Source: Adiantum capillus-veneris (lineage: Eukaryota; Streptophyta; Polypodiopsida; Polypodiales; Pteridaceae). Taken from it: a stretch of DNA of 64,000 nt. The notes under the pieces were generated by a model that was not told the DNA's origin, did no database searches, and saw nothing but the letters and a program-made list of their open reading frames with translations. The stretch is from NCBI GenBank assembly GCA_014529385.2, contig CM043968.1, positions 128,625,018 to 128,689,017 on the forward strand, read 5' to 3'. Position numbers and translations under genes: made by a program. Below, piece by piece: positions 33,400 through 44,677 of this stretch; within the stretch, counting starts at the first letter, position 1, and each line of letters starts with the position of its first letter.

Positions 33400-33575
33400 C
33401 TGTAGCACAAGAAAGTCAGTGTGAGCTGCAAAATCGTCAACAACAAAGTTAGAATCAAAATTAAAAAGTCAATCAACCCTCAAGCCAACAAAGTATTATA
33501 TCAAGTCATCAAGAGACGCCTCAATATGCACTATCAATGCCAATTCCAATAACACGAGGAAGATAAAGGACAAAC

Positions 33576-33761
33576 CTTTTTTATAAGTGAGGTTCGATAT
33601 TTGGGAGATCTAGAGCATAGTGAGCACATGCAATGGATGTTTTTGTTCTTTCGTTCCGCAGCTTTGGCAAGTCGGTAAATAGTCCATGGAATGACAAAGA
33701 GGCCCAAAACTGATAGGATGAAAATGGGAAAGAGAGAGCTCATCTCCTCAGACGCAGCCAT
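33576..33761 (-). CDS. SEC63: SEC63/ERdj2 exon 1 (start codon, first membrane segment)
   Basis: The ATG at 33,759-33,761 starts MAASEEMSSLFPIFILSVLG, close to the known plant start. The first membrane segment spans about residues 9-28, followed by the basic, Cys-containing IHCMCSLCSRSPKYRTSLIKK. 186 bp, 62 codons, ending AAG/GTTTGT in phase 0; intron 1 (33,400-33,575) is 176 bp. SEC63 works with Sec61/Sec62 in protein entry into the ER and presents its J domain to luminal BiP. Only about the first third of the protein is encoded in this window. Confidence 0.95.
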
Positions 33762-34012
33762 GGCTTCAAGCTGCTTTAAAAGGGAAAAAACGCCCCCAAA
33801 TTATTCACGAAAATGAGCAGATCCGAACAATCAGACTGCGGCACATTCACTGAGAAGTCTGCTTATCATGTGTCTCGTCGTTCCGACTTCAGGAACCCTA
33901 AAACCGGAAATAGAGCTGGAGGTGAGGCGGTTTACCTGGCTGAAGAGAAGAGCTCCTCGCTATGGGCTTGATCCTGAAGGGGCTTGATCCTGAAGTAAGT
34001 GAATTGCAAAAA
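33762..34012 (-). promoter_or_regulatory. SEC63: SEC63 5' UTR with UTR intron
   Basis: On the minus strand TTCAGCCAG/GTAAACC at 33,936/33,935 is a donor and TTTAAAGCAG at 33,771-33,780 an acceptor, giving a 165-bp intron (33,771-33,935) in the 5' UTR nine bases before the ATG. The first exon extends to roughly 34,000; the transcription start cannot be fixed. A tandem GGGCTTGATCCTGAA pair lies at about 33,963-33,992. UTR introns are common in plant housekeeping genes. Confidence 0.65.
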
Positions 34013-34161
34013 GATTACCTCCTCAGAGTTGACACTGCATTTGTGTTCAGAAAATGTTAAAGGTAGACGAGAAGAACGTGTTGAGTCGTGGTGGAATTAA
34101 CCAATTAGACATAATAAAATTTCAACCTTTGATATGATGCTCCTCGAGTAAACTGTCATCA

Positions 34162-34269
34162 TCTATACTATCTATAATGGGGGGAGGGATTCCGGGCCCC
34201 CCTCCCTGCCAAGCGTCATAACATCCTTCATCCGGCGGGTGCGGCCTACACTCCGGGCGCACAACGATC

Positions 34270-34301
<32 letters not shown>

Positions 34302-34353
34302 GCAACCTGCACGAAATCCGAGAGAGGCAAGCGGAGCTCGCTGGCCACACTAG
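34162..34353 (+). mobile_element. Helitron-like insertion 1 (192 bp) upstream of SEC63
   Basis: Begins TCTATACTATCTATAATGG after an A (34,161) and ends GCTGGCCACACTAG before a T (34,354): TC..CTAG ends and A|T target as in Helitrons. A short stem (AGCG/CGCT) lies about 10 bases before the end. It contains GGGGGGAGGG/CCCCCCTCCC inverted words and a (GA)n tract (34,271-34,301). It has the same 3' end and design as the 134-bp insertion at 60,997. No coding capacity. Confidence 0.65.
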
Positions 34354-35320
34354 TACACAGTATAGATGATTCTAGTATGCATCTAATGGGTACCATCATC
34401 GTCGAGAGATTGGGGACTACCTCAAAGACAAGGATTTCTAACACATGCTTCCACCCAAGCAAGAGATGGTGTAAATGCTCAACTCTAATCAAGTGTGAAG
34501 AGCATCACAATCAACTCAAAGGTTATGCAAACTTTAGAGTATGTTATTATTTAGTCAAATGATACTATTCAAACAAAAAATCTGGAAATAACGATCAATC
34601 AGAAACATTTTTGATACACTTATCTATGTGTCATTCAAACATGGACTTCCTCTAGCTCTCCTCAACATCTAGTACCACTATGGCAAGAAAGGAAGGGAAT
34701 GGGAAGGACAAGTAGTGTTGGGTAACCATAAGCTTATCCACTTCTCTACCAAGTAAACCTTTACTTTTTGTATTACCTTTGGAAGTCCTCAACGTGGAAT
34801 TCATCCCTCATCTTTATGGCCCTTGCTCGAGCAGAAGTCATATACGACATCATCAAAGTCCCCCTTTGAAATGCACTACTCCCGTTGTACTCTTTGGTTC
34901 AAGTTCATAAAATTCTCATTTGTTTGTATCTTGAAGTTGTGTTCGTTGTTAGAGATAGAGAGAGAGAGAGTAGATAGAAGATGGAGCTCTAATCAATAAC
35001 TAGAATAGGTGTAATAATTGAAACAATGAGAATGTACAATTGAGGGCTTTAGAGCCAACATGCTGTGCAAAATGACATGGTGACTTCATAGATTAGGTCA
35101 GGTCTAGGATGCTAGCATAGGGAAGGTTCCCATATACCTAACCATCACTTCTATTTTTAAATGTAATGACAACAAACATGCTCTTTCCACAGTATAACTC
35201 TACAAGTGGTACAAAACTATTAAAAAGCTAGTTCTACTACCATTGAGATCCCCATTAACATGCTCTTAAATTTAAACTCGCTTCTTGTTGCATTTAGGTT
35301 TATGTTCTCACCTCATGGAA
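34354..35320. other. Intergenic stretch without recognisable feature
   Basis: AT-rich sequence between the SEC63 upstream region and Copia-2. A short imperfect GA tract lies at 34,950-34,975. No gene supported. Confidence 0.6.
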
Positions 35321-35325
35321 TTTAC

Positions 35326-35549
35326 TGTTGGAATTAGGGTTGTAGGAAAACACACACAGGTTGTAGAAGACAAAGGAAACTCAAGGCACACAACAGAGAG
35401 TGTTTTACTTAGTGTGCAATGGAAAGATAGATAGCCCTAGAATGTTGGGTATACAATGCACAGGGGGAAAAACCTCCTAGTGAGGGACAAAATGCCTTGG
35501 CATTCCTAAGTGTGTTCACACAAATCACTACCACATGTATATGGTAACA
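35326..35549 (-). repeat. Copia-2 3' LTR
   Basis: 224 bp, starts TGTTGGAATTAGGG on the plus strand and ends ATGGTAACA. Confidence 0.92.
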
Positions 35550-35599
35550 AATCCCCCCTGGAGTGATGCGGTGAACGAGAGCTGGCACATGAGTAAAGA

Positions 35600-38500
35600 G
35601 AAGTGCCATGCCCTGAGGACATGATCAGTCCACAAAGGGAGTAAGCCCAAAGCTTTGCGAAAAGCTTCGAACTTCGCCTTTGTGAAAAGATCTGCAAGGT
35701 TTTCTTGTGTTAGCACATAAGCCAAGCCGATCTCTCCTGCTGAGAGCCTCTCCCTGACAAAGTGGTAATGCACCTCAATGTGCTTTGTGCGAGCATGAAA
35801 AACTGGGTTCCTCGCAACTTCCAATGAGCTCTGGCTGTCAGTGTAGATAGTGTTGGCAGTGTCCTGTCCAACACCTAAAATTAGCGATAAGGCGATTGAG
35901 GCATACACACTCAACCGTACCTGTGAATACTGCCCTATACTGAGCCTCACAACTAGAAGTGGCCACAGTAGGTTGCTTCTTGCTCGACCATGATATACAT
36001 GAACTACCAAGCATGAAACAAAAACCACTTGTGGACACTCGCATGTCAGAACAACTAGCCCAATCTGAGTCCGAAAAAGCATGTAAGTCTAGCGGCAATG
36101 ATCCCCCGTTGGGATAAAACAAGCCAAGATGTAAAGTGCCACTCAAGTAGCGAAAAATCCTCTTTAACAACTTGCCAATGCTTAGACCCTGGGCTATGCA
36201 TAAATCTGTCGACCTATGAGACTGCAAACTGAATATCTGGCCTCATGTTGCATACATAAACGAGGCATCTAACAACACTTTGGTACATAGTGACATCTAC
36301 AGGATCACCAGCATCATGAAGACTCAATTTTGAACCTGTTTCCATGGGAGTGGCAATAGGTTTGCAATCCTCAAGTCCAAACTTACATAGCAATGTCTCT
36401 ATGTAACTTTTCTGACACAAGGCAATACCACCATCACACTGCTTAAATTGTACACCCAAGTAATGATGCAACAACCCCAGTTCTTTCATCTTGAAAGTAG
36501 CATTAAAATCAGCCTTAAATTCAACAATATGTCTCTCATTTGGTCTAGTGATCAGTAAATCATTTACATAAAGAACCACAATGAGAAGTACATCACCCTC
36601 ACACTTTACATATGATGTGCTTTTTGTTGGACTATTACAAAAGCCTCGTTTGACCAAATAAGTGCCAGTATTCTCATACCAAGCATGAGGAGATTGCTTC
36701 AACTCATACAAAGCTTTGTTACATTTGCACACCTTATCCTCTTGTCCTTTCTTGAAGAAACCGCAAGGTTGCGTTACATAAACTTACTCAAATATGTCAC
36801 CATTCAAGAAAGCAGTAACAATGTCTGGTTGATGTACATCCCGACCAAAATGAGCTGCCAATGCACATAGAAAACGCACAGTGGTCATACGACAAGTGGG
36901 AGCAAAAGTCTCTTCATAATCTATGCCGTTTTGTTATGCATAACCATTTGCAACAAGTCGAGCCTTATAACGATCAATCTCACCAGCCGGCTTGCATTTC
37001 AACTTATAAACCCACTTCGTACCAATGGCCTTTTTGTCAGGAGACAAATCACATAAAGTCCATATGTCATTTTCTATAAGTGCATCATATTCTGATTGCA
37101 TGGCAGCCATCCAATTTTCCGAATTTTGTGCTTCATCAAAAGACAGAGGTTCCTCAACATCACGTAAGCTAGACACAGCCAAAGCATAACAATTTGATGC
37201 ATAAGATGCATGGCGAAAACCAAAATGAGTACGACTACACAAAGGTGCATACAATTTACTGTCATGCAAAGTATGCACCAGCCATTTAGGCATACCTCTA
37301 GCTTGCCCATTCTCATCCCTTTCCTCGTCAAGTACATCATGTACACATGCATCAATGATAGGCTGATCTATAACATTTTCAGAAACCCCCCATAGGCTGT
37401 ACAGTTGCCCCATTGGAATTTACATTCGTACTTGGACCATTGAAAAGAGGCAACAAAGTGTCATAAATGTCCTGTGAGCTTACATTACTGTCTCTAGTAC
37501 ATGATAGCAAGGGCTGAACAGAATCTTCCACAAACACAACATCCCATGAAACCAGAATACGCTTTGTTTGTGGATGATACAACCTGTAACCTTTGCTTTC
37601 AGCACTATAACCAACAGAAATACATTTGATAGCCTTATCATCCAATTTTTTGCATTGTGTTTGTGGCACCAAAGCATGTGCCAAACAACCAAAAACATGC
37701 ATGTGCTCAATAGAAGGCTTTCTATCGTGCCATGCTTCATATGGAGTAATAGACTGCAAAGCTTTCGTAGGACACCTGTTTAGTACATAAGTGGCACACA
37801 TGATTGCCTCAAGCCAAAAAGAATGTGGCAAAGCTTGACTTTTGACCATACACTGTGCCATTTCCGTAAGGTGACCTATTTTTCCTCTCAGCTACACCAT
37901 TTTGATGAGGCGTATAAGGCACTGTATGTTGGTGTTTTATCCCACGACTAGCCAAAAATGCATTAAATTCATGAGACGTATACTCCCCCCCTCGATCCGA
38001 ACGGAGGGTGCCCATAGTACATTTTGAAACATTTTCAGCCATAGCTAGAAATTGTTTGAAGCACATAAATACTTTGGACTTTGCTTTAAGCGGAAATACC
38101 CATGCATGCCTAGAGTAATCATCAATGAAAGTCACGAAGTAAAGGTAATTGCCCAAGGACGGAGTTTGCATGGGCCCACAAACATCACTATGCACAAGCT
38201 GCAACCTGCATGTGGCCCTTAATGAACCATCCTTTGGAAACTTAGAACGCTGCATCTTACCCAAAATACAATCTTCGCAAACATGTTTGACACGTGCTTC
38301 AAGAGGGAGCAAAGAAGCAACCATATCTGATTTCAGCAAACGCAGCAAATTGGCAAAATTTAGATGATCAAAACATGCATGCCAAAGTTTTGCATTTGAA
38401 ATAGCCTTTGAATCCAAAACTGCATTTGCAAAATTCTGTCCACAGTTGTCATACAAAGTGAGCTTATACAGCCCACGACATAAAATGCCAGAGGGAACAA

Positions 38501-39855
38501 TTTCATCACACTAAAACTGAGATCATGTACTGTACATCTATCATCCACAATTTTGACTACAAGACCAAGTCTAGCAAGTGCAGATACATACAAAAGATTC
38601 TTCTTGATCCCAGGTACATAAAGTGCATCAACAAGTGTGAAAGAATTGCCATTTGTAGCAGTCAGCACAATCTTTCCAACTCCCTGAACCGGATAAGAGG
38701 CATTGTTGGCACAAGTAACTGAATTTCCATGAGGGACAGACTCAAGAGAGGTGAAAAAATTACGATGTGAGGTAATGTGCTTTGTAGCATCGCTGTCAAA
38801 ATACCACACATGTGAATCTGCAACAACTAACATGCATGCATCATGGACAACAAGATTATAGGTACACTCTGTACTAAAAGCCCATTCTGCATCAACATCG
38901 GCATCAAAGTCTCCTTTCATAGAAGACTCAACAGTAGCTACATTTGTAGTGGAACCAGCATTTGCATTGAAACCACGCTCTTTCTTCTTAGCCACTCTGG
39001 CCTTCAACTTAGGACACTGCTTGATCAAGTGATCATTAGCTTTACAATAATGGCAACGCGTCTTCTTTTTACCCTTCTCACCAGAATTTCCAGACGAATT
39101 GCTGCCAGCGTAAGCATTAGGAATAAGTGATTTTCCACTCACAAAAGAACCAAAAGAAGTGGCTGCATTGGTGTTACCACCCTTTTTTTGAGCAGCAATA
39201 AAAGCCTGTTCAACTGCACGCTGTCTAGTCCTTTTTTTTTGGAAAGCGACTCTTGCAACAGCAATGTGCACAATGCATCAAACTTGACAACTTCAAGATT
39301 TCCTTGGGTCATGAGTCAAGGCATCAAGAACAGTCTGCACAAGGGAACCATCTGAAATGACTTCACCCACAAAAATAAGTTTCTCATTGATACCCTTGAC
39401 ACCAGCAAGGAAAACGTCCATATCATCTTCCTCATGCATAATCTTCAACTCCAGCTCTTTACGTAGCAATGCAAGTTTTGCCTCATTGCGGCTTGCATAA
39501 AGACCAACCATAATATCCCAAGCCTGTTTTGTAGATTTCCCTGAACGAATGTGAGGAGTAATGGTGCACTTCAAAGACAACGCAATCAACACATGAGCAT
39601 GCACATCCTTTACATCCCAATGAGCTTGTTCTGCCGTAGGCAAAACAACTATAACAACAATAGTCCTTGCAACAAGACCTGCAGCATCCTCAGAACCAAG
39701 ATGTACATCAATGCCCTGCACAATATTCGAGATGCCCTTTGACACAAGAACATGTTGCATCATGTAAGCCCACATAGGGTAATTGTCCCCATCCAATCTG
39801 TCCTCAGCCAGCAGCAGCAAACATCTTGAACACATTTGTGTTGTTGTCAGCCATG
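35600..39855 (-). pseudogene. Copia-2 Gag-Pol pseudogene
   Basis: ATG at 39,853-39,855 (MADNNTNVFKMF). Read right to left: Gag (UBN2-like) to 39,293; CCHC knuckle CHYCKANDHLIKQC near 39,060; protease with DSD instead of DSG (near 38,790); integrase with CEDCILGK, HSDVCGPM, LRSDRGGEY and NGVAERKNR (38,456-37,861); RT segments at 37,413-36,934 and 36,732-36,214 with YVND instead of YVDD (near 36,570); RNase H with DSDWA and the C-terminal KHIEVHYHFV (36,227-35,634). At least seven frame changes or stops. Two catalytic motifs are mutated, so it is inactive. Confidence 0.92.
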
Positions 39856-40199
39856 GTAAATGCTGCACCTGATGTGAAAACTACTCGAAAAGAGGATAAA
39901 CAAAGCAAGAACAACACGTGCTATATAGCACAAACCGTAGAAGACTGTAAGGGACCTGTGATGCAGAAAACGGCACTGACAAAAATTATGTACAAAATGA
40001 CAAAATAGCATGTTTAGTACTAGTAGTGGAAATGGAGGCTGAAATGAGCCCAAATCAAACATATGAGCAGATTGAGCTCTACGAGCGTTCCTGAAATTTT
40101 TGTCGACCTGCGAACACTCACCAAAGCTCACAGAGGTCAGATAAAGTGAGCAGGCATGTGCTGGAGCTGCTGGCGACTAAGCCCGGGAGGACACAACCT

Positions 40200-40211
40200 G
40201 CTCTGATACCA
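40200..40211 (-). promoter_or_regulatory. Copia-2 primer-binding site
   Basis: TGGTATCAGAGC on the minus strand, two bases inside the 5' LTR; initiator tRNA-Met primer. Confidence 0.9.
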
Positions 40212-40213
40212 AT

Positions 40214-40434
40214 TGTTGGAATTAGGGTTGCAAGAAAACACACAGCTTGGAGAAGACAAAGGAAACTCAAGGCACACAACAAAGAGTGTTTTACTTAGTG
40301 TGCAATGGAAAGATAGATAGCCCTAGAATGTTGGGAATACAATGCACGGGGGAAAAAACCTCCTAGTGAGGGAAAAAATGCCCTGGCAGTCCTAAGTGTG
40401 TTCACACACATCACTACCACATGTATATGTAACA
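40214..40434 (-). repeat. Copia-2 5' LTR
   Basis: 221 bp; its right edge abuts the duplication TTTAC. Confidence 0.92.
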
Positions 40435-40439
40435 TTTAC

Positions 40440-40618
40440 ATCGTAAGCCCAAATAGCATTTTGCTTTAAGAAAATATCAATTACCCCAGATGTCAAGCCA
40501 AGAGCCCATAGGTCAAGGGCTAGTTTGAACCGAGCTCAAGGGTTGGCCTATATAAGGGGCAAGAGGCTCGGTGGTGAGACACGTTACAAATTCCTTGGTC
40601 TCATAGTGGTATCAAAGC
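40440..40618 (+). mobile_element. LTR end with TATA box and primer site of another retroelement
   Basis: On the plus strand a TATA box (CCTATATAAGGGG, about 40,549-40,561) is followed by a short transcribed part and, at 40,607-40,618, TGGTATCAAAGC, a one-base variant of the initiator-Met primer site. This looks like the U3-R-U5 end of an LTR; its left part was lost or lies under the Copia-2 junction. The following 200 bp could be leader; no gag recognised. Confidence 0.5.
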
Positions 40619-41120
40619 TAATTCAAGCAAGGCATGGTCCTATTTTTAGAAAAGTTGCATGTGAAGCCATGGTGGGGAAAGAGATGAAGAAGGAGGTCTC
40701 TCTGTTGAGTTTGCCAAATGGGAAGCCCAAGTGCCCTTTCCATCTCCATGATCACTCTAATAATGGATCGATCCATCGATGCTCAATGCTTGGGTTTGTG
40801 AAAACTTTGGTTTAGTTATCTTGTGGTAGGCTAAGGTTGCTTTTGTAAGGTTTATTAGTGGGATTAAAGCTTATGTAAAAGGTTTAGTCTTAAAGTCTTG
40901 GATGCTGAAACAGAGGGGGGTAAACTCCAAAAGGTATTTTCTCATCAGCCTTTGGTGAGGTTTTAGGCTTAGTTTTGGGTTCTTCTAGGATGTTCCTTAT
41001 GTTTTGAATAAAATCTCTCTCAAGTTTCGAGAAATTAGGCCATACAATAGAGGCCTAGGCTTATAGACTCCAAGGAAGAAGTAAATGAAAGGATGGATAC
41101 AAGGGTCTAGGCTGTGGGAA

Positions 41121-41216
<96 letters not shown>
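41121..41216. repeat. G60 homopolymer followed by (AG)18
   Basis: Sixty consecutive G (41,121-41,180) followed by about 36 bp of AG repeats. Exceptionally long for a G-run; could be partly a sequencing or assembly artefact. Confidence 0.9.
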
Positions 41217-41218
<2 letters not shown>

Positions 41219-41619
41219 CATTATCATCCTTGGTAAAAACCGGCCTACTTGACTTAAAGAAACATATCACGTGGGGCATGTAGAGTTGATAAATGACTTT
41301 TGATGTTCAGAGTTTGTGGAAATGAACATAACAATTGAAGGTCCATGTCGTGGTTGGGGAGAGGAATGCGTGTAGGGAGAGCTCATGGCTAAAAATGTGG
41401 GGAGAGAAATCTCTAATGTGGTCAAATGCTGAGCACTCAAAGTAGGGTGCGATAAACTCGCAAACCTTTTGGGGACATAAAGTGCATAACTGATGAGTCA
41501 CAGAGTATGAGAGATGAGCCGCATGGTGGAGAAATTATACATTTGGTGTAGTGCAGGGCCAGATTTCAAGAAGAATACTTGGTTAATCTCCAAGAAGCAT
41601 ATGGTAAAGAGGGTAGGCT

Positions 41620-41663
41620 TGTGTGTGTGTGTGTGTTGGGGGGGGGGGGGGGGGGGGGGGGGG
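41620..41663. repeat. (GT)8 followed by G26
   Basis: A GT repeat joined by TT to a run of 26 G (41,638-41,663). Confidence 0.9.
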
Positions 41664-42749
41664 TTGAAAGATCATTTTAATGTAGTTTTGTGGCTTATAA
41701 GTTAAGTTATTTTAAGATCTAGGTTTACTAAACTCTAGAGAGAAATGGAGTGTACAATATGAAGGATCATGGGATTCATGTTGATCTAGAAAGTAAGGAT
41801 CTATGGTTGAGTGTGCATTGAGTCTCTTTTTGGAGGAGTGGCTTCCCAACTTGGGTATAAAGGGAGAGCTTATGACACAAGGGTATTATGGAAAAGTTTG
41901 GATCCAACTACACAATAAAAAGATACAAGGTAGAATGTGGATTTATTGAAAAGGTAAATGGTTGTAGTTATTTGAAAGGTTGTTCTACTCTGGGGCAAGT
42001 TTAAGAGTTTCTCTATTGGTTTTGTAAAAGAGAAAAATTGTGTTTTTTGATGCTCCAAGTCTTTGGTGGGGTTGGCATTAGTTTATGTCAAAAGGGCATA
42101 CAACAGAAGTTGAGTGTGTTAATATTCACATTTTGAAATGGTGGGTTACTTTAACTAATGGTAATGGGTGTTTGAGGTATTGCAGGGGCAAAGGGTCATT
42201 TTGACTCAACGATCACTAGCATAAGACTAAGGTAAGATTCCAAGAATGGTGGAATAATTCCATATGGATAGGTGCATAAGCATTACCATTTGATGGGCTG
42301 ATGCATCTTCTAACCTATCCTTATAAAAGTAGCAAATATGTTTGTAAAATACTAGCATAATGCTTTGATTTGCAACCTTGAGAATAAGTTGTTGGGTGGC
42401 GAGAGTTGCAGTGGTAATCTTGCATTAGGTAGTGTAGTTCATAACATTTTCTCTTGGCCCCTATAGTCGCATCGAGAAATTGCACATTAATGTGTACATT
42501 GATGCCACCTAGCCATTCTATTGAGGATTGAATCACCTGAATAGGTGGTGTTGGGGGCTCTATTGGTGTTTATCCCTGGGCCTGGGCCTTTTTTTGGAAG
42601 ATCCTAATCCTTGCCTCTTCTTTTTGCTTTCCAAATCTGCAGTTGTCAATCCGTTTTTCATTGACAGGCTCCATGTGTTTGTGCCAACATCTCTGGGGTT
42701 AGAGGTAGATGGTATTTCTTTAGTCTACGACCACTAATCCAATTAGACA

Positions 42750-43932
42750 TCTCTTGTCCTTCTAGTGTTGCAATTTTAATAGCACCACTCAATGATATGA
42801 ATCACAAATGGTCCATCGCCCTGCTTTTTCAATTTCTTAGCATGTTGTTTTAGTTTGTATAAAAGGACGTAATCATCCATTGAAAACTCTTTACTCTTGA
42901 TATTTTGGTCATGAAATTCTTTCGTGAATCTTTTTTTAGCATAAATATTTTCAACTTCTCATAGTCGGGTCTCTTCCAAGGTTTCAAGTTGATCAAGCCA
43001 TGCAGAAAATTCATGTCTAGTCCACTCTTGCTGTTTAGCTACTCTCAAAGTTGGAATCAAAAACTCTAGAGGTAAGATGGAATTAAGTCCATAGACCATG
43101 TTCAAAGGTGCTGTACTCATAGAAATTTTAAATGCGACGGTGGAATGTAATTTCTAGTCCCAATGTGTGCATGCGTGACTGACAATTTTGGTGAGTCCAG
43201 TGCACAAGATTTTGTTGGCGGTTCTTGCTTATTTGTTTTCGTAAGGGTGCTATGTTGCAATTTTTTGATGAATCACCAGAAATTCATCTAAAAGACATTT
43301 GATGACTATGTGTAAGAAGTGCATTCCTTGATCACTGTTAATTTCTATCGAAAGTCCGTATATTGGTGAAAATATTTTTATACAGAAAAACTAAGCATTA
43401 ATCTTTGCATCATTTCTTGGTTTTGCCCATTTCGTAAGATAATCAATTTCCTACCACTATGATGTATTGGGCATGTGTCTGGTGTGCTGGTGGAGCTAAG
43501 GGTCCTATGAGATAATCAATTGCCAACCACTATGATGTATTGGGCATGTGTCTGGTGTGTTGGTGGAGTCATGGGTCCTACAAAATCTGTTTCCCACTTG
43601 CAAAAGCTCTAGCCAGCCCCCATTATTGGTCTCAATGGCATTTCATCTCTCTTATTGGGTATTTTGATTCGTTGACATTAATCACATCATTTGACATAGA
43701 TGTTAGCATCCATGTGTAGAGTAGGCCACCAAATCCCTACCACTTCGATTGCCTTGGTTGTAGTGTCAGCAAAGAAATAAATTCCTACAGGTCTATCATG
43801 GGCTTGGGCTTCTGCAAGGATGGGTGTATATACTCTCTTTTTGTGGCACACATATTGAGATACCCACGCGATACCCACCTCTTCCTCTCTATGGAGGTGA
43901 TTGTATACGATAAAAAACTCTCTGGCTTTCAT
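42750..43932 (-). pseudogene. Gypsy integrase pseudogene (non-chromovirus type)
   Basis: From 43,932 leftward: EEEVGIAWVSQYV..., GIWWPTLHMDANIYVK with a following CCD-x-CQRIK zinc-motif remnant, WETDFVGPM (first catalytic Asp), HAQYIIVV, then YHPYENKQA-like and DDYVLLYKLKQHAK at the C-terminus. Many stops and shifts. The wording resembles plant Gypsy lineages without a chromodomain (Athila/Tat side) rather than Gypsy-A or -B. A 72-bp segment is duplicated in tandem inside it. Confidence 0.65.
43438..43581. repeat. 72-bp tandem duplication in the integrase relic
   Basis: Two adjacent copies beginning AGATAATCAATT and containing ATGATGTATTGGGCATGTGT, with a few differences. Confidence 0.85.
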
Positions 43933-44082
43933 CTCAATGTATTCCTATCGCAATTTGCTAACCGCTTTTGATAATGTTTTAGTTTCTAAGTACTCAACTA
44001 TGTATTTTCTCCACTCTAGCGCTACAATGACTCGAAACATGGGTATTGACCCATATTTCTGTATTAGGAATGTTGTTGTTAT

Positions 44083-44134
44083 TGTTGGAGATGTGGACTA
44101 GGGAGGATGATGGTGTACAACCATGGCGAGAAGG

Positions 44135-44202
<68 letters not shown>

Positions 44203-44379
44203 ACACTGCAAAAGAAAGGACACACTCTTTTTTTTAATTAAAAAACCTTGTTACATATATAAGCTAAACGAACTTTCCATGCAAACGATGTCTTCTAACT
44301 GCATGCCTTATGAGGCAATTCTCACGGTTGACACTTGACACAGTGGACATTTCCACAATTGGGCTTGCATACCCAACCG
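44083..44379 (-). repeat. Gag-only element 3' LTR with (GA)31
   Basis: Contains a (GA)n tract at 44,138-44,199; it aligns over its whole length with the right LTR apart from the tract length and scattered changes. Confidence 0.85.
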
Positions 44380-44400
44380 CCCCCCCCCCCCCCCCCCCCC
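44380..44400. repeat. C21 run at the polypurine-tract position
   Basis: A G21 run on the element strand immediately before the 3' LTR, where the polypurine primer of plus-strand synthesis belongs. Confidence 0.85.
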
Positions 44401-44493
44401 AAGCCCAAACCATTGACAATGGACTCGAGACAGACCATGGCAGAGTTCAATCACCTGAAACTATGAGTAGAAGTCCCCCCCTTGACAATAACA

Positions 44494-44496
<3 letters not shown>

Positions 44497-44524
<28 letters not shown>
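44497..44524. repeat. (GT)14 microsatellite
   Basis: Lies between the Gag pseudogene and the polypurine-like run of the gag-only element. Confidence 0.9.
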
Positions 44525-44527
<3 letters not shown>

Positions 44528-44677
44528 TCTCTCAAACAACTATCAGCGTGAGACAAAACAGAACTCAGAACCAAACATAAAAGGGTGGTCTTACCACTGA
44601 TGTGTGGCAGTGTCTATAACTTGTACATTTTATTGACATATGACTGACATAAACAGAAACATAAAACATAAGAAAAA

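Larger units (their letters stand above)
35326..40434 (-). mobile_element. Copia-2: complete but decayed Copia element
   Basis: Minus-strand element with LTRs 35,326-35,549 and 40,214-40,434 (TGTTACCATA to CTAATTCCAACA on the element strand), a perfect target duplication TTTAC (35,321-35,325 and 40,435-40,439), primer site TGGTATCAGAGC at 40,200-40,211, and polypurine tract CCAGGGGGGATT next to the 3' LTR (35,550-35,561). The LTRs differ by around ten positions by eye, so the insertion is older than Copia-1. At least three related copies follow at 49,441, 51,622 and 58,663, all in the opposite orientation. Confidence 0.92.
40619..42740. other. Unassigned AT-rich stretch with two homopolymer tracts
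   Basis: No protein family recognised on either strand. Contains the G60(AG)n tract at 41,121-41,216 and a (GT)n-G26 tract at 41,620-41,663. Probably very old repeat debris. Confidence 0.5.

Noticed and set aside
34239-34562. 107-codon plus-strand frame over the Helitron-like insertion
   Set aside because: It starts in the (GA)n tract and crosses the insertion boundary; no conserved residues.
40997-41279. Poly-Pro reading frames next to Ser-Leu repeats
   Set aside because: Produced by the C60 and (CT)n strand of the homopolymer tract; not a protein.
41870-42737. Short frames in AT-rich sequence between Copia-2 and the integrase relic
   Set aside because: No motif, no continuity between frames, composition like the surrounding non-coding DNA.
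43436-43581. Possible CRISPR-like or tandem array
   Set aside because: Only two copies of a 72-bp segment inside a retroelement relic; CRISPR is not expected in plant nuclear DNA.
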